From assembly GCA_022829145.1 (NCBI GenBank), contig CM040748.1:27164501-27228500 (forward strand): DNA of 64,000 bases, in the 5' to 3' direction. Numbering within the stretch: the stretch's first letter is position 1; each line of letters starts with the position of its first letter. A program made the position numbers and the translations under genes. The notes under the pieces are model-generated. The model worked only from the letters and a program-made list of their open reading frames with translations, did no database searches and was not told the DNA's origin. Below, piece after piece: positions 12,208 through 62,589 of the stretch. This DNA comes from Albula goreensis. Taxonomy: Eukaryota; Chordata; Actinopteri; Albuliformes; Albulidae.

Positions 12208-14525
12208 ATTGTCTCACTTGGCATACATTGGCAAGCAAATATCTATGAGGATGAATAATTGCCAATTGCTTCTATTTTCATTAACTCTACTAAACTTCTG
12301 GGGATGTGTTTTGCTAATAAACAAGTGGTCCATTACTACATCAGAATTCTGCTGGCACCAATCAGATTGCAGAAGCCTAGGCCAGAAAAGTTGGCAGATT
12401 TATGTATGCACCAGTAGATGTTTGAATGGCTGGAGTAGAGACTGCAGTAATAATAGGACCATGCCCCACAGTGTGGATGACAGTGACCTTCTATAAGGTA
12501 AATCTTTCATCCCCCTATGTCTGTAAAATCAGAGACCCCAAAGTCCAAAGCCAGCCAGGGCCGGGAGCCGAACTGCTCTGCCCCCTTCATGCAGATGGCA
12601 TTCAGAGGAAGGAGGGAGGCACCCCATACCCCTATTAAAGTCCCCTCTCACCTGAGCCATAAATCACCCCTTACAGGAGGCGCCGGTGGCAGATTTAACA
12701 GCCCCACGCCAGAACAGCGTCGACTCTCCAGCTCTGCATGAGCCCACAGACAGGAAGGGCAGTGCTCGTATGCTGGGCTGTGTTCCTGTCAAGGTCCAAC
12801 GGCAGGAACCGTAATGGTCATGTTAACCCACAATCCCTTTGAAGAGAAGAGTAACGGGGAACGTCTGTGATGAGAAGGACGTGAAGGAGACAGGACAGCT
12901 GGCATGACGCCCACAAATCTGTCAGACTGTGCAGGAGAGATTAAAATTTGGCCTAGGTACTTAAGAGTTCAATCTACCACTTGAGTAGGTACTTGTTCCA
13001 TGAGACTTTTGTCCTATGGTGTGATGGGTAACCACGCCTCCAGCATACTTTGATCAATTATTGTGGATAGAGTTACTGAATTATGTCCAAGTAAGTGGAC
13101 TCCATCCAGATGTTCTCATGGTATAATAGACTAGCAAAGTTTGCTGGACCATGATGATCAGGTTTTTTTTTTTTTTTTGAGGTCTTAGCTCAGAGGACTA
13201 GTGGCTACACATCATATTCCAAAGGCCTATATTAGTTGCTGATTGAAAGGAAATCCCAAGAAAAACCGTTAACACCATGGTTGACAAACATACCATCCAT
13301 CATAAAACAGCGTCAAAGTGAAGCCTGGTATGAGCTGTGAGCTGACAGGCACCTGGTCGGACACATCTTAGCTGCCAGTCGTCCTTCTGAGGACATCCAT
13401 CTCACCTGCAAGTACTGTGGGCCTGAGGAACTGATCACACCAATTGGTAAGGGAAAGGATACAACTCTCAGGCCGGTCTTCCCTGTCAGACATGACATAT
13501 TTACGAGCCTCTTGGTAGCTAGGCCTAGAGCTGCTTTGTTTGCATTTCATTTTCAAATCCAATAACATAATTCACAGGAAAAGGGCCTAATGGCAACGAA
13601 TTCAGCCTGTTGTGCCGCAGTGTTCAATTACGACAATTCACCCACCAGCCACTCTCCCCCAAATCCAGCATACCCCGTTAAAATTCAGCTGCAGCCATAA
13701 CCTATCGGAGGGAAGATCATTTCTGACAGGTGAGGTCAGCCTGCCACGTTAAAGCCAGACCAATTTCTATTTTAGCATCAAACAAGAGAAAGGGACGGAC
13801 GGGTGCTGAGGGTCGGCTGGCATCTGTTTCATAAGTAATATTATATAAGTATCTGAGCTCAGCTTAGCCTTACGCCAGGAAAGACCTTCAAGCCAGGGGT
13901 CAGGCCGCACACCCCGCTGAGCCTCTGAGTCGCGCCTGCTTTCAGGTGACTCAGCGGTAAGAGCGGTTCCGATGTAAAAGGGTCGCCCTGACGGCAGCTA
14001 ACGAGACAGGTTCCCCATGAGCAGCGAGACGTCCCACACGTGAAACTCTTTAGCGCTACCTGTAACCAGATCCAGCTCTCATGCCTCCTCTTTCAGCCAG
14101 AACAGGGCTATTAAGGAGCTCAGAGTATATCGAACACAGATGTACTCCCACCGTTTATTTAAAGCATTCAATAATTCAAAACGCAACTGTTATAATTCAG
14201 GCAATATTGCTTTCTGGACAGTGGTTTTTACCCGCTTTATATTTCATATTAATCCAATGGAAAATGTATGATGTTAATCATGTCTGGAGTAGGAGAGCAG
14301 GCTTCTGTGCCAGTAGCGGGCTGGGATCTGGGAACGGCCAGAGTCTCCCCGGCCTATGGAAACACACTCTGTCCTCCCTCTCCTTTTTTTTTAGAATTCA
14401 TTGTTTATATTATATTATTCATGTTTTTATCATGCGTTTTATGCTTTCTTTGAATATATTTTTATGTGAACATTTCAGTGAGACTCAACGCATGAAAAAC
14501 AAATTCCTGAAAATGCTATTAAGTT

Positions 14526-14561
14526 TATTCATTCATGCATTCATTCATTCATTCATTCATT
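14526..14561. repeat. (TTCA)n microsatellite
   Basis: Tandem ATTC/TTCA tetranucleotide with one ATGC interruption. It keeps a long but meaningless frame open through this region. Confidence 0.9.
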
Positions 14562-16212
14562 TTCTTTCTCTTTCTGCCCCTTTCATCCTGCTTTCATCCT
14601 CTCTTGCTTTCTTTCTCATTCTTTTCTCTCTTTTTTGTAATTTCTCATTTTCAGGCCCTTTTACATGCAGCAATTATGTGACAACTGTACATTTTCAGAT
14701 TTTGTGCATTCTTCTGGGGTAATTTGTTCTTCCTCTTGAAACAGATTACCAATAAGAATAAATGTGTACATCATTGTCAGAAAAGATTGAGATATTAGCG
14801 GTTTCATTTTCTTTGATGCATCAAAGAACACAAGACTTCCTGTTATTTTTCACATTGAGGTTCTCACCACTCATCTCACCCTCTGAAACTGGCACGTTAC
14901 AGAAATTGCGGAAAATACCCACCTCCAATTGAGCGCGATGCATTTGGGTGTGTTCTTATACCATATCCATTTCAAAGTTTTGTTTTCCAGAGAGAATATT
15001 GATGGTAATATGTCAAATGCCACTATCGTCGCTGCACACTCCTAATTATTTACTCAAGTGCTCTTACTCAAGCTGGCCAGAGCCCAAAGAAAACACAAGA
15101 GTGAACCTCAGAAAAAACACAGCGTTGATTCCAAATGCCCTCTGTAGCAATCTTTCCACATGCTCTTTAAATATTTTTGTAATTGTAAAGGAAAAAGGCT
15201 ATACTGTACCTTTATAATCTGTATTTTCCCTAAATTAAATTGTACATACTATTTCCCTTTTATTGTAAGAATATAATAATACATAATGAGGAACATCCTG
15301 AATTATGGTGAGTCTGAATTTGAACAACCCAGTGTTCTCTGCATCTGAAACATGGTGTGGATGGATGTTATTCCATCCACTGTCTGTTCAGCCCCTTGTA
15401 TTAAATTAATCCCAATAAAATCCCCCTTTACTTATTCTTGCTCACATTATATGTTTGTATTTTGGAAGTTTCAGGACATCAGTGGCATTGTGTGTATTCA
15501 ACATTTCACATGTATAAAGAAAAACTGAAGTCTTAGTTGTAATAGAAGACCCATGCACACTCTTGCGCTACAACAATTTTTATCACACACCAGTTAAAAA
15601 TCAGACGGGTTATATTAGCATAATACAAATAAATCGTATAGTCGAAAGGCTATAACAAGTATTGAATATTGCTCACTATGAGATATTATGAAACACATAC
15701 AGTAAATTCCCTATCTTGATGCCCACCCTCTAAAGTAAATAGGATATGAAAAACAATCTTTGCTTAAAAAATGACATGCATAATGCCTGTAGTATAATTC
15801 TACACATTCTATCTCTTAATGTAAGAGGAGTTGACCGATCTAAAGTTTCTTCAGTGGAGAGATGTTGATTTTCTTTATCCAGCAGACATCAAAACTGTCT
15901 GTCTCATTTTCCCAATAAAACAAAGCAAAGAGTAGGAAGACAAGCAACAGAAATCATAAACTGAGTCACCTTTAATGGAATTTTATAGAATACATAAAGA
16001 TAAAAAGAAACCATGCAAAAAGATAAGAGAAAAATCACTTTCAAGTTTTAGGAAAATAAACTCTGTTGTACATGCAGTCTCTCTTCCATACATGCATTCA
16101 TACATGTAGAGTAGCACACATATATACTAGAGCACATACACAAACAAGCATACGAGCATGCACGTAAAAGCAAAATCTGTCTTTCTCTCTGTTGAGCCAC
16201 GGCAGGCTGCAA

Positions 16213-16231
16213 CACTGCCCTCTAGTGATCC
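16213..16231 (-). promoter_or_regulatory. CTCF-like motif
   Basis: On the minus strand CACTAGAGGGCAGTG matches all 15 positions of the consensus stretch CASYAGRKGGCRSYR. Two of the four preceding consensus positions are mismatched. Occupancy is unknown; this is a motif match only. Confidence 0.4.
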
Positions 16232-16889
16232 AAACTGTCCATTATTCATCTGAATCGGGTCTGCCAGCCAGTTGCACTAGCTTTGCACAACAGCAGGATC
16301 TGTGCCCAGATTGTTGAAATTCCCCCTGTAAATACCGTAATTAACACTGACGCAGGTTTAACGGCTTGGTGGTGCTTCGCCACCTGCGCTGCGTGTTGGC
16401 ACATTTTGGCTGAGGGGAGCCAAAACAGGTGCACCCATGACTCGCACTGGCTTTTTCCAGTCACACAGCGTACCCCTGCACCCTGCCCCTGGACCATCAC
16501 AGACACACAGAAAGACTGTCTGGATTGCGTGCGCAGGAAAGCAGAGCAGAAAAGCCCGAGGCCTGGCATTTAGGAAGTAAGGCAGCGATGGGCGCTGCAG
16601 TCCCCAGCTCAGCAGGTCAAGCTGCCGCCAGGCCATGAAAGACGCACTGTGTGGAGAGAGCAGGGTGCGTGTGTGAGGAGGAGGGAGAGAGCAAGAGGCC
16701 TCAGACCCACTGCTGTTTGCTTAAAGGAGCCGTTCCTTCCGCTTCCTGTGTTTTAGTAAGCTCTTTTTTTTTTCTTTCCAACACCCTGGGCCCTGTTTCT
16801 GTCATTGGGGCTGAGAGGCAGTGACACCGAAGCATTCTCAGAGCTGAGGCCTGCGCAGTGTCTGGAATGCAGCACATTTCATGACCTGA

Positions 16890-16940
16890 CATTACAGCCA
16901 TTTAGTAGGCACTTTTATTCAGGGCAACTTACAATGTGAA
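16890..16940 (-). mobile_element. SINE 3'-tail remnant, reverse orientation
   Basis: CATTTAGTAGGCACTTTTAT and CAGGGCAACTTACAA are the reverse complement of the same SINE tail (TTGTAAG..GGATAA..GCCTACTAAATG). The tRNA-like head is not recognisable. Confidence 0.5.
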
Positions 16941-18224
16941 GACAAGTGCATAGATGAGGGCTGAAGTGCAAAAATACCATAGTGGCAGGAAGCTTTGTCT
17001 CAGCAATCAGAAATGTGTCAAACATGAGTTTGGACTGAGAATCTGATGATCCCCCTGCAAAGGATTATTACACAAGTAAACAACAATCAAAGTATGCCCT
17101 AGTAACAGCCTTAAAATAAAACCACAATTAAGGAAGGTGGCTAGCATCTCTGCAGTTCTAATGGGACTGGGGTAGGGAGAGCGCACCCCTGACCTACGGC
17201 AGGGGGAGGTTACAGAGGGGCCGTCTGAACGTTCGCCATCCTCTCTAAAAGGCGTTGTGTCCACGCAGCCTGCCCGCTGGCCGAGGGAAGAGCCAAACCT
17301 CAGTGTCCCTGGCACCCGAGCGCTGGGCAGCACCTCGGGTCTGTGGGCACACAGGGCAGCCTCTGCCATCGATAAACAAACCTGTTAATGTGGAACGCTA
17401 AATTAGTGGCTTCTCGAAAATATGGAAACAATTTGCCTTGTTTTTGAAACACTTCTGGTCATTCATAACATTAATAGCACATTGCATACCGCTCAGTTGG
17501 TAGCGAGCAGATCCATGGCTACTTTCATTGTGCATTATACGGTATTAATCAAACACTTGAATGTTTTTGCTGAACTGCCACACTGAAGTAGTTGGAGTTG
17601 TATGCACTGCTTTAGAGAGCATTCTGTGGTGCTCTAATTCTGTGGTAGAGGGCCAGACAGGCAGATAGAAGGAGTGGGATACAAGTCTGCTATGCACTGC
17701 AGCTTCCTCTGTTCCACTCACCTTGACATGGAACAGACCAGCTTCATGACCAGTTGCTGTCAATCAAAGTAACATTAATCTTACATGGAGGTTTTTGAAT
17801 GTAAAGATGCTGTTGTTTGTTATGTGCTCGTCTTGCTGGTTGAACAACATCTTTTTAGTAGTGTGCATCATAACGGACAAAAAGCTGGAAAAAAGAAACC
17901 TTATTTCTCCTCTGCTTTGTCTGACTTGGAGTATTTTCCCAGATGAGAGTGTTCAGAACAATGCTTGAGGAAATGTTGTCTTCGCTTGTAACATTAACCA
18001 GCATAAAAGGAGGGCCTTGGTCTCAGAAGCTCTTTACCTGCGGCCTTGTCTGAATTGAGGTATTGTAGTGCTTGAGTGAATTTGGGCCTCGGATGCTTTT
18101 AGCCCTAGAGCTGCGCAGACTGAGAGGAAGAGCGGAGAGAGATAAAGAGGAGATACGTCCCCAATCGACGTGCCTGAGCAACCTGCATCTGAGCTGCAGT
18201 GTGGCGTTTGCATCAGCGAAAACA

Positions 18225-18560
18225 CACCCACACATACACGCACACACACTCTTGCATCCACTCACATACTCATTTTAGCATGCACACATTTACACGCTAC
18301 CACACACACATATAAATGTACTCACACATAAACAAACATACTCATCCACGAGTGAACACACAATCACTCATTCCAATGTACATACTTACAAGCACACATG
18401 CATGAAAAACATATTCTCTCATAAACACTTGTATACCCTCACATACACATACACACATTCTCTCTGTCGCTGAACTACATACTGTCACATTAGTGCACAT
18501 GCAGTCACACATACACAAACATACTAGCACATGTCAGCATATGCATACACATACATTGAA
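18225..18560. repeat. CA-rich cryptically simple region
   Basis: About 330 bp of interrupted CACA/CATA/TACA repeats with no long pure run. It appears to be an old, decayed CA microsatellite. Reverse-strand frames rich in Cys/Val/Met here are artefacts of the repeat. Confidence 0.8.
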
Positions 18561-19359
18561 GCATACAAGCTCACTCTCTCTTTCTCCCTCTTACACTCTT
18601 ACATAAGCATACAGATGTGGTGTCAAAACCAGGATACTTAAGCCTCAGAGACAAAAAGCAAAAAAAGCACATCAGAAACATTATTTCAAGGCTAAAAATA
18701 ACACTGGAAGCTTGAAAGAATCCTCCTGCAGCCTTCATCACCACCGGTCAGTTCCGAACTGCCTGATTCTGAGAGAGCAGGTCTACCCATGCCATCTGGC
18801 CCACGCATCTAAACAGATAATCAGAACAATCAACAAATAACTCTCCAACCGGCAGCACATCGATCATATTCAACGCTCTGTATCTTGCGATACTCATCGC
18901 AGTTTGACGCAATGCTGTTTCCGTTACCAGTGGACAAGTTAATATCGTGCACCGTGTGCTGCATGTTTTATTAGCGCTAAATCTGCCAGCTCGGAGACTC
19001 CTGGAACAGCAGTGCTGAGATCTTGCATGTCTGGTAGCACAAGCTGTTCTAGTCGTGCTACACTGCTAATGCAGCTGTTTTCGTTATAAGAATCTGGTGG
19101 ATGAGCAAACTTCAGTACTTAACCAATTCTCACAAATTCAAAATTAGCTAGCCTCAGACCCTCAATGCTCTGTCCCAATATTCAATTATTGACAAGAATT
19201 AACAGAAAGTATAGCATGCATATGCATGTGCATACATATTTTTTCCATATTTCATTCATACTTAATGGATTTTATTTGAATGTCAAGAAGCTCAGTGAAT
19301 GGTCAGCTGTAAGTGGGTGTCAATCATTGGCTGCCTCTATAGTTCTATAGCTCGCTCTT

Positions 19360-20230
19360 TCGGTTGGTTGGTTGGTCAGTCGGTCAGTCGACAAGCATTT
19401 CCCGACCCTTCAGCCACAGTTTTCACCCTAGGAGGCTGAAATTTGGCATGGATGTCAAGTGTGTGTGCTTGTGTGTGTGAAGGTGTGTGTTTCTGTTCAT
19501 GCCAATTGGCTAAAAGGGGATGTGGCAGTGGGAGTGGCCTATCACAAAAAGGCGCATGACTTCTAAATGGTTTCACAGACTTGCACAAGATTTCGTGGAA
19601 AGGCTGATCATGAGCCAGAGGACAGCTGATTAACTGTTCATCCAACTGGGAATAGCCTATTACAAAAAGGTGCATAATTTCTAAACATTCATGTAACTTG
19701 GCCAAACTTTGTTGGAAGACACACACATACACACAGACAGACATACACATACACACACTTTCATTGGTGATGGTTTGCCCCGTCCCCTTTAGCCACGTTT
19801 CATAGCTCGTGAACATTTGTCGTACACTCTTGTGGGAGGCAGAATTGCACTCTGCAGAGAGTAGTTTTTCTTTCTTCACATTCTTTGGCCAAAAATACAG
19901 TATAGAAAGAATTTCACATTCACACAAGTACACCATATTTTGCATCACAACAATACACTTTACTCAAAAAAGATTAAACTACTTAAACTTTTTACATTTC
20001 TGCAAAGGGAACAGTATTGTGCAAGAGAATAAAAAACACTGTACAAGGTTATGCATTTGTTGCACAACACAACATATTAACACTTAATTGTTTTCAAAAA
20101 CATACACAAAAATCTATCCATTCAGTGGGCCACAAAGCTGTGCCCACCCTATAGCAACCGCAGCCTTCTACCTTTGAGGCTGATGTTTGCCATGGAGGTC
20201 AAGTGTGTGTGAATGCATGCACGCATAGAT
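19360..20230. repeat. Degenerate dispersed repeat with internal duplications
   Basis: A GGTT/CAGT simple repeat (about 19362-19389) opens the region. GAGGCTGAAATTTGGCATGG (from 19432) recurs as GAGGCTGATGTTTGCCATGG (from 20176), both followed by GTCAAGTGTGTGTG. Inside, CCTATCACAAAAAGGCGCAT (from 19538) recurs as CCTATTACAAAAAGGTGCAT about 117 bp later. This looks like a decayed multi-copy repeat of unknown class. No transposase or reverse transcriptase frame is visible. Confidence 0.5.
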
Positions 20231-21216
20231 ATAGTAGTGTACATGGTCGCAGCTATTGCAATTCACGCTTGTATTTATTGTTTTTAGGGTTTTTTCGATT
20301 TTGCTTTGATGTCTCTTAAGGATTTATGAGAGTAATCAGAAGCGTTGGACCCTCCTTTGGAAAGTCATCACTCTTTTTGTGTGATAATCGCTTTGAATAG
20401 ATTTCCTGTCTTTGGGACAGAATATTACTCGTAAATAAGTACAAAATAAATATGTCATTCATTTATTTCCATCATTAGCTTCTCTTTATCAAACGGTCTT
20501 CTTTTCTGTCTATTAAGCACTGTTGTAAATGACATTAGTATTATTATCGTTATTAGTTACATTGCAGATTCTGTAAATAATTACTTTCATAATAACTTTA
20601 TGTAGATTTCTGGATTAGGCAGCACATGATTTCCTCACGAGTTTGCAGTCATGAACAAGAAAACACACTGAAAATATTGGTAAAATGAACTCCTTAAATC
20701 AGGATTCATCATAAGGTTATAAGATATCAAAGGTTACAAAATATGTGTGTGCTGTAATGTAATTTTGAAGAACATTGCTTTTGAAGAGAGCGGCTTGCCT
20801 GTCTTTAGCTAACACATAAAGGCTAGCCAGAGACAAGGCAGTGTTGATGCTGGAGAGCATCACAGTCAATCAGGTGGCATAAGACTGAGGTCTAGATCAG
20901 GGGTGCTCAAGTATTTCACTTCAAAATAAACAGCACATTTAGACCCTAGGGAAACTAAGCTCAGTTACCTACTGTATATGCTTGACCACTTTAACTGAGA
21001 GATCAAATGCTGAGAAACAAAAAAAATCAGTACCTTCTGGAGACGTCTGGGATATTTAGTCAAGAGTAGAAAACGTTCTTACATTCTTAGAACAAGGTGC
21101 TATTGATTGTGTTTTTGAATTGTTTGGTTTTGTTAACAATGTACTTCATGCTTGTGATTAATAAAAACATTGGAATGGAACATCTCTTGCTCACTGTATC
21201 CTTGTCTCTCTTGCAG

Positions 21217-58555
<37,339 letters not shown>

Positions 58556-60794
58556 ACACCCCATGGACTGGCCCTGCCCTGAGGGCGGGCTTTTATTTTA
58601 ATCTGTCTCTTTTGTGATGGGAGGGTTAGGACTGACTGATGGGATTTTTTTCATTTCAGATGAGTTCATTTTAACATTAATTAGCACTTCCTTAACATTT
58701 TGACAATACATCACATATCACTGCATGGAGTAATCTTTGGGGAAAAAAAAAAAAAAAGATCCAAATGAAAAAATCTAATCGGAATGAAGGATGAGAGAAA
58801 GAGAGATGGATTGTAAAAATAGAGGAGAAAAGGCAGAACAGACAGTCAGCATCCTGGCAGACAGTGACATGAGCATTGAACTCAGCCCTGCATGAGTGCC
58901 CCTGCATGCTGTTAGTCAACATACGAGGATTAATGCATCGAGCCCTTTCCTTTAGTGACATAGAGAACCATAGGCTTGTCTGCCTGCATGAATGTGCAAT
59001 CCAAGCACTGGACACAGTAACCAAAACATTACACCAGACCAGCGGTGCAAATCTCCTGTCCTGGAGGGCCAGGGCCTGTGGTCAGTTATGTGGTTTCCTT
59101 CCTATCAACAGTCATGGTCTGACTAGACCTTGGAAACACGGTGTGTGAAATCTTTAGTTGCTACGATGACTTGAATTAACCACACAGGTGCGGAAATGCC
59201 CCCTCAAAAGCAGAGCAGGTTACATACTGGCCCTTCAGGACTGGAGCTGTGGACTCTCCCATGTTAGATCTTCAAGACTATTGAGGCTAACAGAGGTTAG
59301 CATGTCTTGGTGGTGAAGTGGTGAGAGGTATACACTGTCCTACTTATTAACTACTGTCTTAAAAAGGTGCCTGCAGCACAGTGATACTATGGGAAAAAGA
59401 AAACCCTGAGAATATTTTTGCTTGAATGTCCCAAGCATATACAGGTCCAATTTTAAGGCTGTTTTGCTTGCTGTGTGTTACATCAACCACACTTTCACTT
59501 GGGTTCATTTACAAAAAATGTATTGACTTTTCCCAGAAAAAAATCATAATAGATCTTATTAGTCATTTAAATACAGGCGAATTCATAAATTGCTTTAGCG
59601 GAATGCTAGTTCCATGATCTGGACCACTGACAGATTTCACAGACTCACACCTTATAGTTTGTCCTGAAGTGTGATGAACACATACGAACCAGAAGTGAAA
59701 ATGAATTACCTGATTAAATATATCACTCAAAGCAAAGGACAATTCGAAAAGGGGATAACGGAGCAGTTACCTTGAGATGAGAAGCATGGACTCTATAAAA
59801 GGTTACAGCAGTATCTCCCAGCCTGTCCTTTCAGTTCTGTCTCACACAAGCTGTGGGCTACTAAACAAGATTATGTGTTACACTCAACGTTTACACTTTA
59901 TTATCGTAGATTAGAGCATATACCAGCTGCTAGAGAGTTAATAGTACAGCAGATAGCAAACAAAAGTATGGCTGCTACAAACAAAATAGAATGACGTCAT
60001 ACCCATGTGCAGATACAACATGTCTACTTAAAATATTATGCAATTTTTTTGTAAATTGGTTGTTTGTTCCTTGTTTGTCATAAGGCCATGTGAGTCTGGG
60101 CAACACTTGTCTTTTTACTGTCTAAACAAATGCCTGCTTTTCAATGGGGAAATGACAGAATACGTGAACATTTTTTCAAAATATTTATTGTTTTTTTTTG
60201 CCTGGACAGGAAGACACTGCAGTCTTAAATGCTCTGAATTGAGATCAAACTCACCATGACAGCTGTAATAATTACATTTGAATATTTGCTTATTTTTTCC
60301 TTCTTTTTCTACATACTTTTGGATGTTCTACAAAAGCTCTTGCTTAATTGAATTAACATACTGTAGAATGTATATATACCATTATGTTAATATGCTTATG
60401 AGACTTACACGTCTGGCTAGCAGTGTAAAATTGCTGAAGCTTAAAATATTGCCTCATACTCTACCCCTAGAGTGGTACGATATAAGGAAGCACAATCGTC
60501 TGGGAATTCACTGACTCCTGCAAAAGGATGAACAATTTCCCAGGGCATCGGTACAAGCTGTATTCCAGAATACTGATAACGTAAAAATGCTACACTGAGC
60601 AAAGCAAGGATTTTATAGCATTTTTGGATTAACAAGTTATTCGTTATTCACTAAACAATGAAACATTGAAGACCACAGAACGATCATAGATGCTCTGTAA
60701 TCATACAAATTATGGCCTGCAGATTGAAGTATTGTATAAAGTATATATGTATATATATACTTTATGGTTTTTACTGGTTTATTTCCCTTTGTTT

Positions 60795-60800
60795 AATAAA
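60795..60800 (+). terminator. kcnq5: Candidate polyadenylation signal AATAAA (proximal)
   Basis: First canonical AATAAA after the kcnq5 stop, about 2.2 kb downstream. The downstream GT-rich context is modest. Confidence 0.4.
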
Positions 60801-61130
60801 AATGATTTTATGGTGCCTTTATTGCATATTATGATACATGTCCTTTTTCAGTTTTTCTTTGCGTTTAACTCCAACGGGGTCATTCTGAAACTGAGATAAT
60901 CGCACATAAAAATTTTTGGAAGGAACTCTGATGTCAGTTGAAAATGAGATCTTTTGCTGTTTTTTTTAACTGGTAATTTATTTCACAAAACTGGCCTTAA
61001 ACTTATTTGCTTGAGAATTTCTTCAATATATTTCATCAATCTAATTTATTTCAACAAACTATGTGCACATAACAGAAGTTACATAAACCTTGTAAGAGAA
61101 GAGTAAAATGAACTTCTATTCTCATACATC

Positions 61131-61136
61131 AATAAA
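61131..61136 (+). terminator. kcnq5: Candidate polyadenylation signal AATAAA (distal)
   Basis: Canonical hexamer followed by a GT-rich element about 20 nt downstream. It lies just before the dispersed repeat, consistent with the transcript ending here. Confidence 0.45.
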
Positions 61137-61154
61137 CCAGATAAACACAAGAGT

Positions 61155-62240
61155 GGGATTGGTGTTTTCTATCTTGTTCTCTATTCATAATTGCTGCTAC
61201 TACTACTGCTGCTGTGATAGCAATAATAATACATTGCCACTAAACTAAGTACAACAATTAGATAAAACAAAATACATTTAAAAAATGAAAACCATATGAT
61301 AGCATCGATAGAATAATAAAAGATAGAAAAGATACATTTTAAAAAATTACTCATGTAAAAAATAGGTTTTTGAAATGCCAACTGAGTCTGCCTCTTCAAT
61401 AAATGTTTGCAGAGTGTTCCATAATTTGGAAGAAAACTGAATAAAAGCTGCCTCACCATTTTTCTGATGACTGGCCTTTGGAACGTTCAAAAGAGCAGCT
61501 TTGGAGTGCTCTTGGTAAATTATGAAGTGTCAGGGAATCTTAATGTAAAAAGGTGCCATACACCATTTTAAAATCTGTGTATACAAGTAAAAGTAAAATG
61601 ACCTAAAATCAGTTCTAAAAGATGCAGGGAGTCAGGGCAGTGCAGTGAAGCTAACACGAGGTAGTTTTTGATAAAAGACTGGCTGCTGAGTTCTGAATAA
61701 GTTGTAATCTTTCGGAGGAATTTTATGACAGACCGGGAAAAAGGAGTTAGAGAAATCCAATGCACATGATAAAAGTATCTGCCTAATTGTAAGAAATTAT
61801 TATTCATCCATGTGCTGATTGCAGACATAAATGTAACAATTTAATGAGAGGCATTTGGAACATCTGACTCTACCGCAATGTATAATCTGCGTCATCTCTG
61901 TAGTTCCAGCTGTGACAACTGCCATTGTGCTGTCAAAATGATGCTTGAGACTGACATTATATTGTCTCCCTGTAAGGTAAGGACAAAACCAGAGAGACCA
62001 ACACAGTTTTCAAGATGACTGATTACCAGAGGCTACACTGAAATCTAGAAGAAGGAGAAATGATACCAACATTCAGTTTATGAGCAATTTTTTTAATTAG
62101 AGCAGTACATGCACTGTGGTTAAATCTAAAACCAAACCGGTACTTCTGAAGTATAATGTTCACATTAAGAAAGTTAAGATGATGGAAATCACTTCTCTCC
62201 TTGAAGTATCTCTCTTAAGAAGTGTAGGGTAGCTAACGTG
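61155..62240 (+). mobile_element. Degenerate dispersed repeat of ray-finned fish type
   Basis: Ordered motifs match a non-coding dispersed repeat I recall from many fish genomes: an ATAATAATA start, AATAGGTTTTTGAAATGCCA, GTGTTCCATAATTTGG, AATAAAAGCTGCCTCACCAT, then AAAATGACCTAAAATCAGTT, ACTGAAATCTAGAAGAAGGA, and GTGGTTAAATCTAAAACCAA plus ACCGGT. All are diverged and interrupted by indels. No protein frame survives. Its class is not known to me, and the identification is from memory without a search. Confidence 0.5.
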
Positions 62241-62390
62241 TGTAATTTATTAGTTCATTTTTATTAATTTACTTATAGCTAATAAAAGTAAATATGATTT
62301 TTAATAGGGGTTTTACTATTAATCTGAGGTACTTTTTCCACACCCTCCTAATTGTCTACATGTTGAGATGGGACCTGATTAGAGGATTTA

Positions 62391-62494
62391 AGGTTAGGGT
62401 TTCTAGGGTTAGTGTTAAGATTATGGTTTCTAGAGGTACTAGGTTTGGGGTTTCTAGTGGTATAAGGGTGAAAGCCTCTAGGGCTAGGATCTTG
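62391..62494 (-). repeat. Telomere-like satellite, inverted short block (TTAGGG orientation)
   Basis: GGTTAGGGTTTCTAGGGTTA and later GGTTTCTAGAGG, TTTGGGGTTTCTAG and CCTCTAGGGCTAGG are diverged copies of the satellite unit, with the G-rich strand on the plus strand. This is opposite in orientation to the main array that begins about 95 bp downstream. Confidence 0.8.
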
Positions 62495-62589
62495 GATAAG
62501 CTGTGAGGAAATATTTGGATCACTCAAAATCAATATGAATTATTTAAAGTTGAATTTCCCTCCACTGTAGTCTTCTACTTGTTAACCAT

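Larger units (their letters stand above)
1..21216 (+). other. kcnq5: Intron 1 (3' part) of kcnq5, no exon recognised
   Basis: This stretch precedes exon 2. I looked for the conserved Kv7 N-terminal block just before S1 (NFLERPRGW-like) on both strands and found nothing like it, so exon 1 is inferred to lie upstream of the window. The many short open frames here have no recognisable domain and no coding-like conservation pattern. The intron holds microsatellites, SINE tails, one MITE-like element, a perfect hairpin and a degenerate dispersed repeat, listed separately. A long first intron fits KCNQ5, whose mammalian intron 1 is very large. Confidence 0.7.
58556..61155 (+). other. kcnq5: kcnq5 3' UTR (extent inferred)
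   Basis: AT-rich non-coding sequence after the stop, with a poly-A run at 58744-58757 and no recognisable gene on either strand. The end is set by AATAAA at 60795 or, more likely, at 61131. The latter is followed about 20 nt on by a GT-rich stretch (GTGGGATTGGTGTTTTC), as expected downstream of a cleavage site. Confidence 0.55.

Noticed and set aside
14081-14722. 213-codon plus-strand open frame, the longest in the first 20 kb
   Set aside because: It runs through a (TTCA)n microsatellite and AT-rich sequence, is dominated by Phe/Leu/Ser/Ile from T-rich codons, has no recognisable domain and no splice or promoter context.
19376-19948. 190-codon minus-strand frame
   Set aside because: It spans the degenerate dispersed repeat and GT-rich stretches, with no domain and no coding-like composition.
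1-21216. Search for kcnq5 exon 1 or an alternative first exon
   Set aside because: No NFLERP-like block, no CpG-island-like promoter joined to a frame ending in the right phase; exon 1 is presumed upstream.
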